The translations under genes were made by a program, and so were the position numbers. Below are positions 15,774 to 24,760 of a DNA stretch of 36,361 bases, piece by piece. This DNA is from an uncultured Eubacterium sp. (GTDB taxonomy: Bacteria; Bacillota; Clostridia; Lachnospirales; Lachnospiraceae): positions 1-36,361 of the forward strand of contig CANDMV010000026.1 in the NCBI GenBank assembly GCA_947385875.1. Reading direction: 5' to 3'. Positions within the stretch are counted from its first letter, which is position 1; each line of letters begins with the position of its first letter. Below the pieces are notes generated by a model, which saw only the letters and a list, made by a program, of their open reading frames with translations, ran no database searches and had not been told where the DNA came from.

Positions 15774-15808
15774 CGTTTAAAGTCACTGGGGCAACCTGCC
15801 CTGCCTCT

Positions 15809-16090
15809 GCCGGAAGCTAAAGGTGCCGCTGCGGCTTCTCCGCCTGTCTGTCGAACAGAATACTAAGGGCTTCTAACATTCTTCCAAAGCCGCTGTCAGA
15901 CTGGGCGGACTCCCTTTATCAGTCAGCTGTCCATGACAGGTATTACATAAAATATCCTGTCTGTAACAGCTGTATCAGTCCATGGATCTTAGATCAGCGG
16001 TTCACAGTTAAAAAATTCTGCCTATGTATTATCGTTTTCATTTTAAGGCTTATCAAAAACAGCTCCCCTCGCATGGCGTTCGGATATCCA
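15809..16090 (-). repeat. Dispersed intergenic repeat family 1, copy B
   Basis: It begins GCCGGAAGCTAAAGGTGCCG, nearly identical to copy C, and ends CCCTCGCATGGCGTTCGG, related to the ends of A and C. The middle part resembles that of copy A (GACTCCCT...AGCTG...GACAGG; GATCTTAGATCAGCGGTTCA). On the minus strand the conserved frame ends SILFDRQAEKPQRHL with its stop at 15817. Most of the 786-bp gap between trkA and the first CobW gene is this element; 16091-16465 is AT-rich and I see nothing else in it. Confidence 0.7.
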
Positions 16091-16465
16091 TATATGAGCA
16101 GAATGCAGCAAAGTGTAGTTTTTATAAAAATTTTACTAGAACAAACATAAATATGTGTGATATAGCAAAGTGTATATGTCAAAATTCAGAAATGGTTCAG
16201 GCAAGGCAAATCAGCTGTCAAATGGTATGAGATACGATATATGTGCTGATGAATTATTTTCAACCCGTTGTTCATACTATTAAAAAGGATGAATAGAAGT
16301 AATCAGTGAAAAAGAAGGTCCTGTCATATAGGATATGTCTGCGCGTCTTAATACTAATAATTGTGTACTCAATAAACAAGAATTGAGCAATTCCAAATAT
16401 TGGGGAGAGTTTAAAGTTGCTGCATATAATACGGCAGGTGAACTGAAATAATTTTAGAAATACCG

Positions 16466-16495
16466 TTGGTATAAGTCAGGGCAATATGTTATAGT
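16466..16495 (+). promoter_or_regulatory. Possible promoter upstream of the first CobW GTPase
   Basis: TTGGTA at 16466-16471 and TATAGT at 16490-16495 are 18 bp apart, 65 bp before the ATG. No clear operator palindrome for a zinc or nickel regulator was recognised. Confidence 0.45.
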
Positions 16496-16559
16496 AAATT
16501 CATGACAGCATTATGAACTGTATATAAGAAATATAGAATAATAGAAAGAAGATGTAAGC

Positions 16560-17810
16560 ATGACAAAGATTGATATTATTTCAGGATTTTTAGGTGCAGG
16601 AAAGACGACGTTTATCAAAAAAATGATTGAAGAAGTCTTTCAGGGGCAGAAAATTGTATTGATTGAAAACGAATTTGGCGAAGTCGGCATTGACGGCGGA
16701 TTCTTGAAGGACGCGGGGATTGAGATCACAGAAATGAACTCCGGCTGTATCTGCTGTACCTTAGTGGGAGATTTTGATAAGAACCTGAAGGAGGTATTGG
16801 AAAAATTTAATCCGGAGCGTATTTTGATCGAACCGTCCGGCGTAGGCAAGTTGTCAGATGTCATGAAGTCGGTGATTGATCTGGAAAAAGAACGGGATGT
16901 AAAACTAAATGCGCTTGTAACCGTGGTAAATGCAGCAAAGGCATCCAAACAGATGAAGGCTTTTGGAGAATTTTTTAATAACCAGATCGAATTTGCCACG
17001 ACCATTGTATTAAGCAGAAGCCAGAATGTATCGCCGGACAAGCTGGAGCTGTGCGTAAAACAGATGCAGGAGATCAATCAAAAGGCCGCAGTGATTACAA
17101 CACCGTGGGATGAAATAAAGGGCGAAACAATCTTAAAAGTAATTGAACAAAGTGATTCTTTGGAAATGGAGCTGTTAGCGGAAGCACGTCATGCGCAGGA
17201 AGCAGCGGAACATGCGCATCACCATCATCATGAACATGAGCATGAAGAACATGGCATACACCATGAACATGACGGGCATGAGCATGTAGAACACGCTGCT
17301 CATCATGAAGAAGAACATGGGCATGAGCATGAAGCGCATGGTCATCATCATGAAGAACATGGGCATGAGCACGAAGCGCATGGTCATCATCATGAAGAAC
17401 ATGGGCATGAACATGACGGGCATGAGCATGAAGCGCATGGTCATCATCATGAGTATGAAGAACATGGCGCACACCATGAACATGACGGACATGTAGAACA
17501 CGGTGCTCATGGACATCATGAACATCATCATGCAGATGAGATATTTACCAGCTGGGGCAAAGAGACACCGCATAAATACGAGAAGTCTGTAATTGAAAAT
17601 GCGTTAAAGGTTTTATCTGAGACGGAAGAATATGGCACGATACTCAGAGCCAAAGGCATGGTGGAAGCAGTAGACGGCAGCTGGATTTATTTTGATATGG
17701 TGCCGGGTGAATATGAGCTGCGTGAAGGCCAGCCGGAATATACCGGCCGCTTATGCGTGATTGGCTGTAATCTGCTGCAGGAGCGTCTTTCGGAGTTATT
17801 CGCATTATAA
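16560..17810 (+). CDS. COG0523/CobW GTPase with large His-rich metal-binding insert
   Basis: A G3E-family GTPase (CobW/ZNG1-like), proteins that load or store transition metals. The N-terminal G domain has Walker A GFLGAGKT at 9-16, IENEFGEVGIDG near 35-46, the metal-binding CICC at 63-66, and IEPSGVGKL. Residues about 213-327 are a His/Glu/Gly/Asp-rich segment with more than 45 histidines, partly built from 14-residue repeats EEHGHEHEAHGHHH. The CobW_C-like domain follows. His-rich stretches are common between the two domains of this family, but this one is very long. A second G3E GTPase lies 108 bp downstream. Metal identity (zinc, nickel or cobalt) cannot be read from the sequence. Confidence 0.93.
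   Translation: MTKIDIISGFLGAGKTTFIKKMIEEVFQGQKIVLIENEFGEVGIDGGFLKDAGIEITEMNSGCICCTLVGDFDKNLKEVLEKFNPERILIEPSGVGKLSDVMKSVIDLEKERDVKLNALVTVVNAAKASKQMKAFGEFFNNQIEFATTIVLSRSQNVSPDKLELCVKQMQEINQKAAVITTPWDEIKGETILKVIEQSDSLEMELLAEARHAQEAAEHAHHHHHEHEHEEHGIHHEHDGHEHVEHAAHHEEEHGHEHEAHGHHHEEHGHEHEAHGHHHEEHGHEHDGHEHEAHGHHHEYEEHGAHHEHDGHVEHGAHGHHEHHHADEIFTSWGKETPHKYEKSVIENALKVLSETEEYGTILRAKGMVEAVDGSWIYFDMVPGEYELREGQPEYTGRLCVIGCNLLQERLSELFAL
17310..17450 (+). repeat. In-frame 42-bp tandem repeats coding the His-rich segment
   Basis: Copies at 17310-17351 and 17352-17393 are identical except for one base (CAT/CAC), and a third at 17394-17450 has a 15-bp in-frame insertion. Each full unit encodes EEHGHEHEAHGHHH. 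The near-identity at DNA level indicates recent expansion, and length variation between strains is likely. Confidence 0.9.
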
Positions 17811-17918
17811 TCATGAGCGGTAAAGTTTACCATATGCTTCATGATAACGACGCTCATGAGACGGCGTTATTTGACAGACGTTAGTGTTTGTCAGTATAAA
17901 TGGAAAGGAACATGATTC

Positions 17919-18866
17919 ATGGAGGAGATTCCAGTATATTTATTTACCGGTTTTATGGACAGCGGCAAGACGACGCTGATTCAGGAGACTTTGTATGAAA
18001 ATGGATTTGGAGAGGATGCCTGTACTCTGGTGATCTGTTGTGAGGACGGAGAGGAGGAATACGATGAGGTAAAGCTTCATACGATTCAAGGCAGCCTTGC
18101 TATGATTGAAGATCAAGAGGAGTTCACAAAAGAAAAATTAGAGGAATTAAATGAAAAGTATCATCCGGATCAGGTGTTCTTAGAATACAACGGTACGTGG
18201 GAAGTAGGGCCGTTTCAGGAGATGACGCTGCCGAAAGGATGGGTGGTTGTTCAGTCACTGGCGACTGTAGATGCGGGTACGTATGAAATGTATCTGGCAA
18301 ATATGCGGGCTATGATGATGGAACAGATGTTTGCGGCGGATGTGGTGATCTTTAACCGCTGTGATGATGATACTCCGAAAGGTAAATTCCGCAGGACAGT
18401 AAAAGCTCTAAACCGCAGGGCACAGATCGTTTATGAGCGAGAGGATGGCTCGATCGATGAAAATGATATGGAAGAGCTGCCGTTTGATCTGAATGCAGAT
18501 GTCATAGAAATTACAGATGCTGATTACGGCATCTGGTATCTGGATGCTATGGACGATCCTAAAAAGTATGACGGGAAGAAGGTTCATTTTCTTGCATTGG
18601 TATATCGCCCGGAGCATAAAATGAAGCGTGGCGTGTTTGTACCGGGACGGTTTGCCATGACATGCTGTGAGGCGGATATACAGTTTATTGGTTTTAAGTG
18701 TAAGTATGAACAGGCAGAAAGCATACCGCATCGGTCATGGATTGATCTTACTGCTGAGATCCGGCATGAATTTGCTATGGAGTACCATGGAAAAGGACCT
18801 GTATTGTATCCTATCAGTGTGAAGAAGGCGGAAAAGCCAGAGGATGAGCTGGTGTATTTTTCATAA
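17919..18866 (+). CDS. G3E (CobW-like) GTPase fused to a DUF1980/YcgQ-like C-terminal domain
   Basis: The 315-residue protein starts with a short G3E GTPase domain: P-loop GFMDSGKTT at 11-19, an EYNG G3-like segment near 104-107 and FNRCDDD as the base-specificity loop. The CxCC metal motif and the ENEFGE loop of true CobW proteins are absent; in the corresponding place it has VICCEDGEEEYDE. From about residue 215 the sequence changes to a DUF1980/TIGR03943-like domain: GKKVHFLALVYRP, then RGVFVPGRFAMTCCEADIQF and the VLYPISVKKA end. Proteins with this domain (YcgQ) usually pair with a YcgR-type permease, not found here. It probably works with the His-rich GTPase upstream. Domain naming is from memory of family patterns. 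Confidence 0.8.
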   Translation: MEEIPVYLFTGFMDSGKTTLIQETLYENGFGEDACTLVICCEDGEEEYDEVKLHTIQGSLAMIEDQEEFTKEKLEELNEKYHPDQVFLEYNGTWEVGPFQEMTLPKGWVVVQSLATVDAGTYEMYLANMRAMMMEQMFAADVVIFNRCDDDTPKGKFRRTVKALNRRAQIVYEREDGSIDENDMEELPFDLNADVIEITDADYGIWYLDAMDDPKKYDGKKVHFLALVYRPEHKMKRGVFVPGRFAMTCCEADIQFIGFKCKYEQAESIPHRSWIDLTAEIRHEFAMEYHGKGPVLYPISVKKAEKPEDELVYFS

Positions 18867-18985
18867 AATGTGTCTGAATACCAGAAGCCGCAAAGCGGAG
18901 AACCCTTTGGGTATAGCTTAAATAAACAACGCTTGAGAGCCGGGTTTAAGACTTTAATGCCTGTGAGTACAGCTTGTGAATTTAG

Positions 18986-19024
18986 TACGCGGCAGCCCAG
19001 ACTGTCTGAACTGCCGCGTATTTT
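18986..19024 (+). terminator. Terminator or attenuator hairpin before nfnA
   Basis: TACGCGGCAG (18986-18995) pairs perfectly with CTGCCGCGTA (19011-19020), followed by TTTT. The loop itself contains CAGAC/GTCTG. It ends transcription from the GTPase genes or attenuates nfnAB, whose start lies 38 bp on. Confidence 0.85.
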
Positions 19025-19061
19025 AAAGTATCATACAGAAAGAATAAAATGGAGGTTAGTT

Positions 19062-19952
19062 ATGTTTCCAATAGTGAAAAAAGAATTATTGGCAGATAAA
19101 ATCTACCTGATGGTCGTAAAAGCGCCGCGGGTGGCAAAATCATGTCTGCCGGGACAGTTTGTGATTGTCAAAATGGATGAAGAGGGCGAGCGTATTCCGC
19201 TTACAATCTGCGACTATGACCGAAGCGAGGGGACGGTTACGATTGTCTTTCAGACGGTAGGTTATTCTACAGAGCGCATGAAAGAGTTAAATGAGGGAGA
19301 CAGTTTCCGTGATTTTGTAGGCCCGCTCGGATGTGCGTCTGAAATCTGCGAAGAAAAGAATCTTGAGGAGACGAAAAAGAAAAGCATCGTATTTATTGCC
19401 GGCGGTGTAGGAACCGCGCCGGTATATCCGCAGGTAAAATGGCTCAAAGAGCACGGCGTTGACTGTGATGTGATTATGGGCGCCAGAAACAAGGATTTAT
19501 TATTTTACGTAGATGAGATGAAGGCTGCTGCTGCGAATTTGTACGTAACAACAGATGATGGTACATATGGTTTTCATGGTATGGGAACCGACCAGCTGCA
19601 GGAGCTGGTAAATCAGGGGAAAAAATATGATCACTGCGTAGCAATCGGGCCTATGATTATGATGAAGTTCGTCTGTCTGCTGACCAAAAAACTGGAGATC
19701 CCTACGATTGTATCTATGAATCCGATCATGGTAGATGGAACCGGCATGTGCGGTGCCTGCCGTCTGATTGTCGGCGGCGAGGTGAAGTTCGCATGTGTGG
19801 ACGGACCGGAGTTTAATGGGCATTTGGTTGACTTTGACCTGGCTATGAAGCGTCAGCAGCAGTATAAGACGCAGGAAGGCAGGGCAATGTTAAAGCTGGA
19901 GGAAGGTGCATCCCATCATGGCGGATGTGGAAATTGCGGAGGTGATAAATAA
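19062..19952 (+). CDS. nfnA: NfnA-type ferredoxin-NADP+ reductase subunit alpha
   Basis: The small subunit of the NADH-dependent reduced ferredoxin:NADP+ oxidoreductase NfnAB, which couples NADH and ferredoxin oxidation to NADPH formation by electron bifurcation. The 296-residue protein (ATG at 19062, chosen for GGAGG 7 bp upstream; the upstream open frame crosses the terminator hairpin) has a ferredoxin-reductase fold: FAD-binding RIPLTICDYD, nucleotide-binding GGVGTAPVYPQ, and a C-terminal [2Fe-2S] site, VDGTGMCGACR and FACVDGPEF, with the Asp and three Cys pattern reported for NfnA. An extra Cys-rich tail, CGNCGG, ends the protein. Its stop overlaps the nfnB start (TAATG). Sulfide dehydrogenase SudB-like proteins are close relatives. 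Confidence 0.92.
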   Translation: MFPIVKKELLADKIYLMVVKAPRVAKSCLPGQFVIVKMDEEGERIPLTICDYDRSEGTVTIVFQTVGYSTERMKELNEGDSFRDFVGPLGCASEICEEKNLEETKKKSIVFIAGGVGTAPVYPQVKWLKEHGVDCDVIMGARNKDLLFYVDEMKAAAANLYVTTDDGTYGFHGMGTDQLQELVNQGKKYDHCVAIGPMIMMKFVCLLTKKLEIPTIVSMNPIMVDGTGMCGACRLIVGGEVKFACVDGPEFNGHLVDFDLAMKRQQQYKTQEGRAMLKLEEGASHHGGCGNCGGDK

Positions 19953-21334
19953 TGGACGTAATGAAGAGAGTGCCGATTAAGGAGCAGGAACCACAGGTCC
20001 GTGCGGCAAATTTTGAAGAAGTATGTCTGGGATATTCTAAGGAAGAGGCAATGGAAGAAGCATCCAGATGCCTGAATTGTAAAAATGCGCAGTGCGTCAA
20101 AGGCTGCCCGGTAGGTATTGATATTCCGGCATTTATACAGCAGGTAAAAGAAGGCGATATTGAGAAATCTTATCAGGTGATCGCAGAATCTTCTGCGCTG
20201 CCTGCAGTGTGCGGCCGTGTCTGTCCTCAGGAGTCACAGTGTGAGGGAAAATGTATCCGCGGGATCAAGGGCGAGCCGGTATCGATTGGCAAGCTAGAGC
20301 GTTTTACGGCTGACTGGGCATGTCAGAACGGCATTAAGCCTGCTCCTGCTACTGAGAAAAATGGGCATAAGGTAGCTGTGATTGGTTCCGGACCGGCAGG
20401 ACTTACCTGTGCAGGAGACTTAGCAAGGCTTGGCTACGATGTTACAATTTTTGAGGCTCTTCATGAAGCTGGCGGCGTGCTGGTATACGGCATTCCAGAA
20501 TTCCGTCTTCCAAAAGAACGTGTCGTAGCGCAGGAAGTGGAAAATGTAAAATCACTAGGTGTTAAAATAGAGACAAACGTAGTCATCGGCAAAGCGGTTA
20601 CGATCGATGAGCTGATGGAAGAAGAAGGCTTTGAGGCTGTATTTATCGGCTCCGGCGCAGGCCTGCCGAAGTTTATGGGAATTCCGGGAGAGCAGGCAAA
20701 CGGAGTATTCTCTGCGAACGAATTTTTAACGCGCAATAACCTGATGAAGTCATTTAAAGAATATGATACTCCGATTTCAGAAGGTAAGAAGGTCGTCGTT
20801 GTCGGCGGCGGCAATGTCGCGATGGATGCGGCGAGGACGGCGCTGCGTCTTGGCGCTGAGGTGCATATAGTATACCGCAGAAGCGAGGCAGAGCTGCCGG
20901 CGAGAGTAGAAGAAGTGCATCATGCCAAAGAAGAGGGCATTATTTTTGACCTGCTCCAGAATCCTCAGGAGATTCTTGTAGATGAAAACGGATGGGTCAA
21001 GGGCATCCGTATTATCAAGATGGAGCTGGGTGAGCCGGATGAATCCGGCAGAAGAAGGCCGGTCGAAATACCAGGTTCAGAATATGAGATTGAATGTGAT
21101 ACGGTCATCATGTCTCTTGGAACATCGCCGAATCCATTGATTTCTTCTACGACAAGTGGTCTGGATACGAACCGCTGGCAGTGTATCGTAGCTGAGGAGG
21201 AAAACGGACAGACATCGAAACCTGGCGTATTTGCCGGCGGCGATGCTGTGACAGGCGCGGCAACGGTTATCCTTGCTATGGGAGCCGGAAAGGCGGCTGC
21301 AAAGGGTATTCATGAATATCTGACAAATAAATAG
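19952..21334 (+). CDS. nfnB: NfnB-type (GltA-like) NADPH-dependent oxidoreductase subunit beta
   Basis: The large subunit of NfnAB. Its flavin is the bifurcation site in the known enzyme. The 460-residue protein has an N-terminal domain with two [4Fe-4S] cluster motifs, CLNCKNAQCVKGCP and CGRVCPQESQCEGKC, then FAD-binding AVIGSGPAGLTCAGD and an NADPH-binding domain with VVVGGGNVAMDAARTA followed by IVYRRSEAELPAR, and a closing GVFAGGDAVTGAATVILAMG. It is often annotated as a glutamate synthase small subunit, but no GltB large subunit is present and it overlaps nfnA by one base, which supports the Nfn identity. A terminator follows. Confidence 0.94.
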   Translation: MDVMKRVPIKEQEPQVRAANFEEVCLGYSKEEAMEEASRCLNCKNAQCVKGCPVGIDIPAFIQQVKEGDIEKSYQVIAESSALPAVCGRVCPQESQCEGKCIRGIKGEPVSIGKLERFTADWACQNGIKPAPATEKNGHKVAVIGSGPAGLTCAGDLARLGYDVTIFEALHEAGGVLVYGIPEFRLPKERVVAQEVENVKSLGVKIETNVVIGKAVTIDELMEEEGFEAVFIGSGAGLPKFMGIPGEQANGVFSANEFLTRNNLMKSFKEYDTPISEGKKVVVVGGGNVAMDAARTALRLGAEVHIVYRRSEAELPARVEEVHHAKEEGIIFDLLQNPQEILVDENGWVKGIRIIKMELGEPDESGRRRPVEIPGSEYEIECDTVIMSLGTSPNPLISSTTSGLDTNRWQCIVAEEENGQTSKPGVFAGGDAVTGAATVILAMGAGKAAAKGIHEYLTNK

Positions 21335-21376
21335 GATGGAAAATCGAGTACAGCATTTATATATAGGATAAAACAT

Positions 21377-21417
21377 AGCATCCAGTCCAAGATCTTTTTG
21401 TGTGGCTGGATGCTTTT
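21377..21417 (+). terminator. Terminator after nfnB
   Basis: AGCATCCAG (21377-21385) pairs with CTGGATGCT (21406-21414), then TTTTG. The loop is 20 bases. The rest of the 330-bp gap to the next gene (21418-21660) is AT-rich with degenerate GATGAGAGATTGAATG-like repeats and shows no gene. Confidence 0.75.
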
Positions 21418-21668
21418 GTATATGGCAGGTGAAGTGAGCAAGTCTACCTTATTTTGTTTAAAGGACCGCTTAAATGTGAAAGCAAGTGATGGGATCTTAT
21501 CTTAATTATATGCAGTCTTGTAATGAGAGATTCCATGTGATTTTGTGATGAGAGATTGAATGAGAACTGAAACGATGGGATTGAATGTGATCTAAAATGA
21601 TGTAAGATTTTGGGACAGGTTCTGATACTGATCTGATTTAATGAGAGCTGTAGAGTGAGGAAATGCTT

Positions 21669-24600
21669 ATGAAATATTTATTTTCCATCTGTCTGTTTCT
21701 CGGCGGTGTCTTAGCAGTTTATTATGCCATACAGCTGCTGTGTTCCAGAGAGAAAAAATATGTGGAAAACCAGCTGCTGGCTGTTTTATGTATTGCAAGT
21801 GCGGTCTGGAGCTTTGGATTCAGCGGATTGATTGTACAGAGGCGGCTGGAACCGGCATACTTTTGCTGGAGCTTCGGCATGGCAGGTGTATTTATGTACC
21901 TGATAACTGCGCAGCTTTTAGTAGTGTATGTTTCGGGCATATCCGGGCGGATGCGTCTTATTTTAAATAGGACTGCATTATCTGGGATCATTGTTTATAT
22001 TCTGACAATCAACAGCCGGGTAATGTTTTTGCCGAATCGGTCTGGCGGGATGACGCCTTATTTGGAAAATAATATTTTGAATATTATTTATATATCCTAC
22101 CTGTCGGCATCGGCAGTGTCTATGCTTGGCGCTTCTATTTATATATTGAAAAAGGCAGATGCTAAGCGCCTGCAGGCATTTGCGCTGAAATATTTGTTTT
22201 TAGTGATTGTACTGTTATTTTGCATATTATCAGGCTATACATTTCCTATGATAAAGCTGTTCTCTGTCATAGTCAGCTCAGTCATTCAGTGCGGCGGCAT
22301 GATTGTGTTGTATTATGCAGTCAATGTCATTAATCATGCGAAAATAAATATTATGAATATGTCAGAATTTATTTATTATTCCTTGGCAATGCCTGTGCTG
22401 GTCTACGATTCAGACCGGAATATTCATATTATGAATGACGCGGCGGTTGATTTTTTTGAGACAGACAGAGAATACATGGAGATAGAAAAGATTGGGATCA
22501 GTCAGCTGTTTGCCGTGGATGAGGATGAGGTATTCCGATTTGACGAAAAACACCGTGATATTGACGCAATCAGTAAAAAAAGTAGGCTATACTGCAGCCT
22601 TGCCGTCAGCAAGATTATAGATGCCTATGGGGACGTGATCGGATACATTATTATTGTGACAGATTTATCAGAACGCAACAAGGCGATGGAGGAGCTGGAG
22701 GAGGCGAAGTATGAGGCGGAGACGGCAAATAACGCCAAGAGCACATTTCTGGCAAAAATGTCCCATGAAATCCGTACGCCGATGAACGCGATCGTCGGTT
22801 TTTCTGAGCTCGCGCTCAAGTCTGAGCTGTCTGCGCAGGTGCGTGAATATGTAGAAGACATTAAGACCTCTTCAAATAATCTGCTGGCCATTATCAATGA
22901 TATTCTGGATATTTCCAAAATAGAGTCCGGGAGGATGGAACTGGTATGCGGGGAGTATTTTCCGGCAAAGCTGTTTCAGGATGTCTATCTGATTATCCAG
23001 ACACAGGTGAAAAATAAGGGACTCGAATTTTACATAGATATTGACCCGGATATACCACGGAAGCTGTATGGGGATAAGGTCAGAATTCGAAGTATCTTGA
23101 TTAATCTGCTGAATAACGCTGTAAAATATACCAGGCAGGGAAGCATTTCATTTAAGGCAGATATTTTCGGAAGAAAAGAAGATCAGGTCACACTGCGGTT
23201 TCAGGTGAAGGATACGGGGACGGGAATCCGCGAAGAAGAGCAGGACAGGCTGTTTCAGATCTTTTCCCAGCTTGACCAGAAGATGCATTACGGCGTAGAA
23301 GGCACTGGTCTTGGACTGGCGATTGTCAAGGGATATGTGTCTTTGATGGGCGGATATATCACTGTGGATAGTGTATACGGGGAAGGCTCCGTATTTACGG
23401 CTGTGATTGAACAAAAAATACTAGACGCAGCGCCATTAGACAGGTCGTATATATTGGAGGATGAGGATACAGACGGATTCAGCATCAGCGGCATAAAGAT
23501 ACATGGGATTCGCGTGCTTGTCGTAGACGATAATCTGGTAAACCTCAAAGTGGCGGGCAGCAGTCTGAGTTATTACGGGCTGAACGTGGATACTGCGTCG
23601 AGCGGTGAGGAAGCCGTCCGGCTGTGCGGTGAGAATCAGTATCAAATGATTTTTATGGATCAGATGATGCCGCAGATGGACGGCATTGAAGCGATGCAGC
23701 GCATACGAAGCCTGAACGGGCATTATGCGGCGGGAGGAAGCTGTAAAATCATTGTACTCACAGCCAATGCGGTCAGCGGGGTCAGAAACAGGCTGGTGGA
23801 GCTGGGTTTTGACGAATATCTGGGCAAGCCGATGAATTATCATCAGTTAGAACGGCTGTTTGTCAGGTTTTTGCCGGAAGAGAACATTGAGTTTGCTGAA
23901 GACTCGGAAAACAGCCTGATAGAAACACAGACAGGACAGAGGGCGAAATCAGAGAGCTGGGACAGTCGGTCAGCGGGAAGCGGTTTGATGGAAGTGTATC
24001 CGGGTTCTGCTGCGTTCATTCAGAAAGAAGATGAGGTGCATCAGCTTCAAGAGCTGCTTCCGGAAGCAGATGTCAGACCGGGAATCCAAAACTGCGGAGG
24101 ACATTTCGAAGATTATTTAAGTGTGCTGCAGGTTGTATATGAGAGCGGTCACAAGCAGGTACTTGAGCTGCATCAGCTGCTTGAGCAGGCGGATTATGAA
24201 AATTATACAATTCAGATTCATGCAGTAAAGGGTGCGGCGCTGAATATCGGTGCAAAAAATATGGTGGAGCTTACTAAGCGGCTGGAAGCTGCGGGGAAGA
24301 AGGCGGATGGAGATTATATCAGCAGCCATATGGAAGAATTTTGTCAGAAATTTATTAGTCTATTGGGGCAGATTCGCAAGGTGCTGCAGCAGTATCATCT
24401 CCCGGCGACGGACATAGATGCTGACTGGGGCAGGGCTTTATCGGAGCAGGAAATGATGGACAGGCTGCGGGAAATTGGCCGGTGTCTGGATGAGTTTGAT
24501 TATGCGAAATCGGCAGAGCTGATACGAACACTGCAGGAGCAGGAGGTGCCGGAGAGGTTTCGGACGTTTGCGGGGCAGCTTGGGCAGTGGATGGAAGAGA

Positions 24601-24680
24601 TGGATGTGGAGAGGATTTTGGATGAAATACGGCGGCTGCTGTACGATTGGGATATTCGAAAGAAAACATGGCAACCATAA
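21669..24680 (+). CDS. Hybrid sensor histidine kinase (7TM-PAS-HisKA-HATPase-REC-Hpt)
   Basis: A 1003-residue kinase from the ATG at 21669 (8 bp after GTGAGG; the ATG at 21663 is too close). Order of parts: seven hydrophobic segments (about 1-215) of the 7TM-histidine-kinase sensor type; a PAS-like region (about 225-335); HisKA with the phospho-accepting H366 in MSHEIRTPMN; HATPase with NLLNNAVKYT, DTGTGI and GTGLGLAI; a receiver domain with VLVVDDN and phosphorylatable D664 in FMDQMMPQMDG and GKPMN; and a C-terminal Hpt domain with H851 in IHAVKGAALNIGA. All phosphotransfer residues are intact, so a four-step relay is possible. No output response regulator is adjacent; the signal is unknown. 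Confidence 0.93.
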   Translation: MKYLFSICLFLGGVLAVYYAIQLLCSREKKYVENQLLAVLCIASAVWSFGFSGLIVQRRLEPAYFCWSFGMAGVFMYLITAQLLVVYVSGISGRMRLILNRTALSGIIVYILTINSRVMFLPNRSGGMTPYLENNILNIIYISYLSASAVSMLGASIYILKKADAKRLQAFALKYLFLVIVLLFCILSGYTFPMIKLFSVIVSSVIQCGGMIVLYYAVNVINHAKINIMNMSEFIYYSLAMPVLVYDSDRNIHIMNDAAVDFFETDREYMEIEKIGISQLFAVDEDEVFRFDEKHRDIDAISKKSRLYCSLAVSKIIDAYGDVIGYIIIVTDLSERNKAMEELEEAKYEAETANNAKSTFLAKMSHEIRTPMNAIVGFSELALKSELSAQVREYVEDIKTSSNNLLAIINDILDISKIESGRMELVCGEYFPAKLFQDVYLIIQTQVKNKGLEFYIDIDPDIPRKLYGDKVRIRSILINLLNNAVKYTRQGSISFKADIFGRKEDQVTLRFQVKDTGTGIREEEQDRLFQIFSQLDQKMHYGVEGTGLGLAIVKGYVSLMGGYITVDSVYGEGSVFTAVIEQKILDAAPLDRSYILEDEDTDGFSISGIKIHGIRVLVVDDNLVNLKVAGSSLSYYGLNVDTASSGEEAVRLCGENQYQMIFMDQMMPQMDGIEAMQRIRSLNGHYAAGGSCKIIVLTANAVSGVRNRLVELGFDEYLGKPMNYHQLERLFVRFLPEENIEFAEDSENSLIETQTGQRAKSESWDSRSAGSGLMEVYPGSAAFIQKEDEVHQLQELLPEADVRPGIQNCGGHFEDYLSVLQVVYESGHKQVLELHQLLEQADYENYTIQIHAVKGAALNIGAKNMVELTKRLEAAGKKADGDYISSHMEEFCQKFISLLGQIRKVLQQYHLPATDIDADWGRALSEQEMMDRLREIGRCLDEFDYAKSAELIRTLQEQEVPERFRTFAGQLGQWMEEMDVERILDEIRRLLYDWDIRKKTWQP

Positions 24681-24760
24681 GTTCTATACAGCAATTTTCT
24701 GAATGCAGAAGTGTCCATAATTGTGTTTGGAGAACGCAGCAGTAAATAAGGAGAAATAAA

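Noticed and set aside
17212..17540. Repeats that could suggest a CRISPR-like array
   Set aside because: The units are adjacent with no unique spacers and lie in frame inside a clear GTPase gene.
17175..17573. Met-rich minus-strand open frame opposite the His-rich repeats
   Set aside because: It is the complement of CAT-rich codons (ATG on the other strand); composition explains it and there is no ribosome binding site.
17820..17900. Hairpins between the two CobW genes as a terminator
   Set aside because: AACGACG/CGGCGTT and TGACAGAC/GTTTGTCA can pair but no T-tract follows either, so termination is not supported.
18893..18932. Possible degraded piece of repeat family 1 after the second GTPase gene
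   Set aside because: GAAGCCGC...CCCTTT...AGCTTA resembles the inverted family 1 end, but the match is short, gapped and in low-complexity hairpin sequence.
18870..19061. 64-residue N-terminal extension of nfnA
   Set aside because: It would be translated through the terminator hairpin at 18986-19020; the ATG at 19062 has GGAGG and matches the family start.
19952..21334. Glutamate synthase small subunit as the identity of this gene
   Set aside because: No large subunit gene is present and it overlaps nfnA by one base; the NfnB role fits better.
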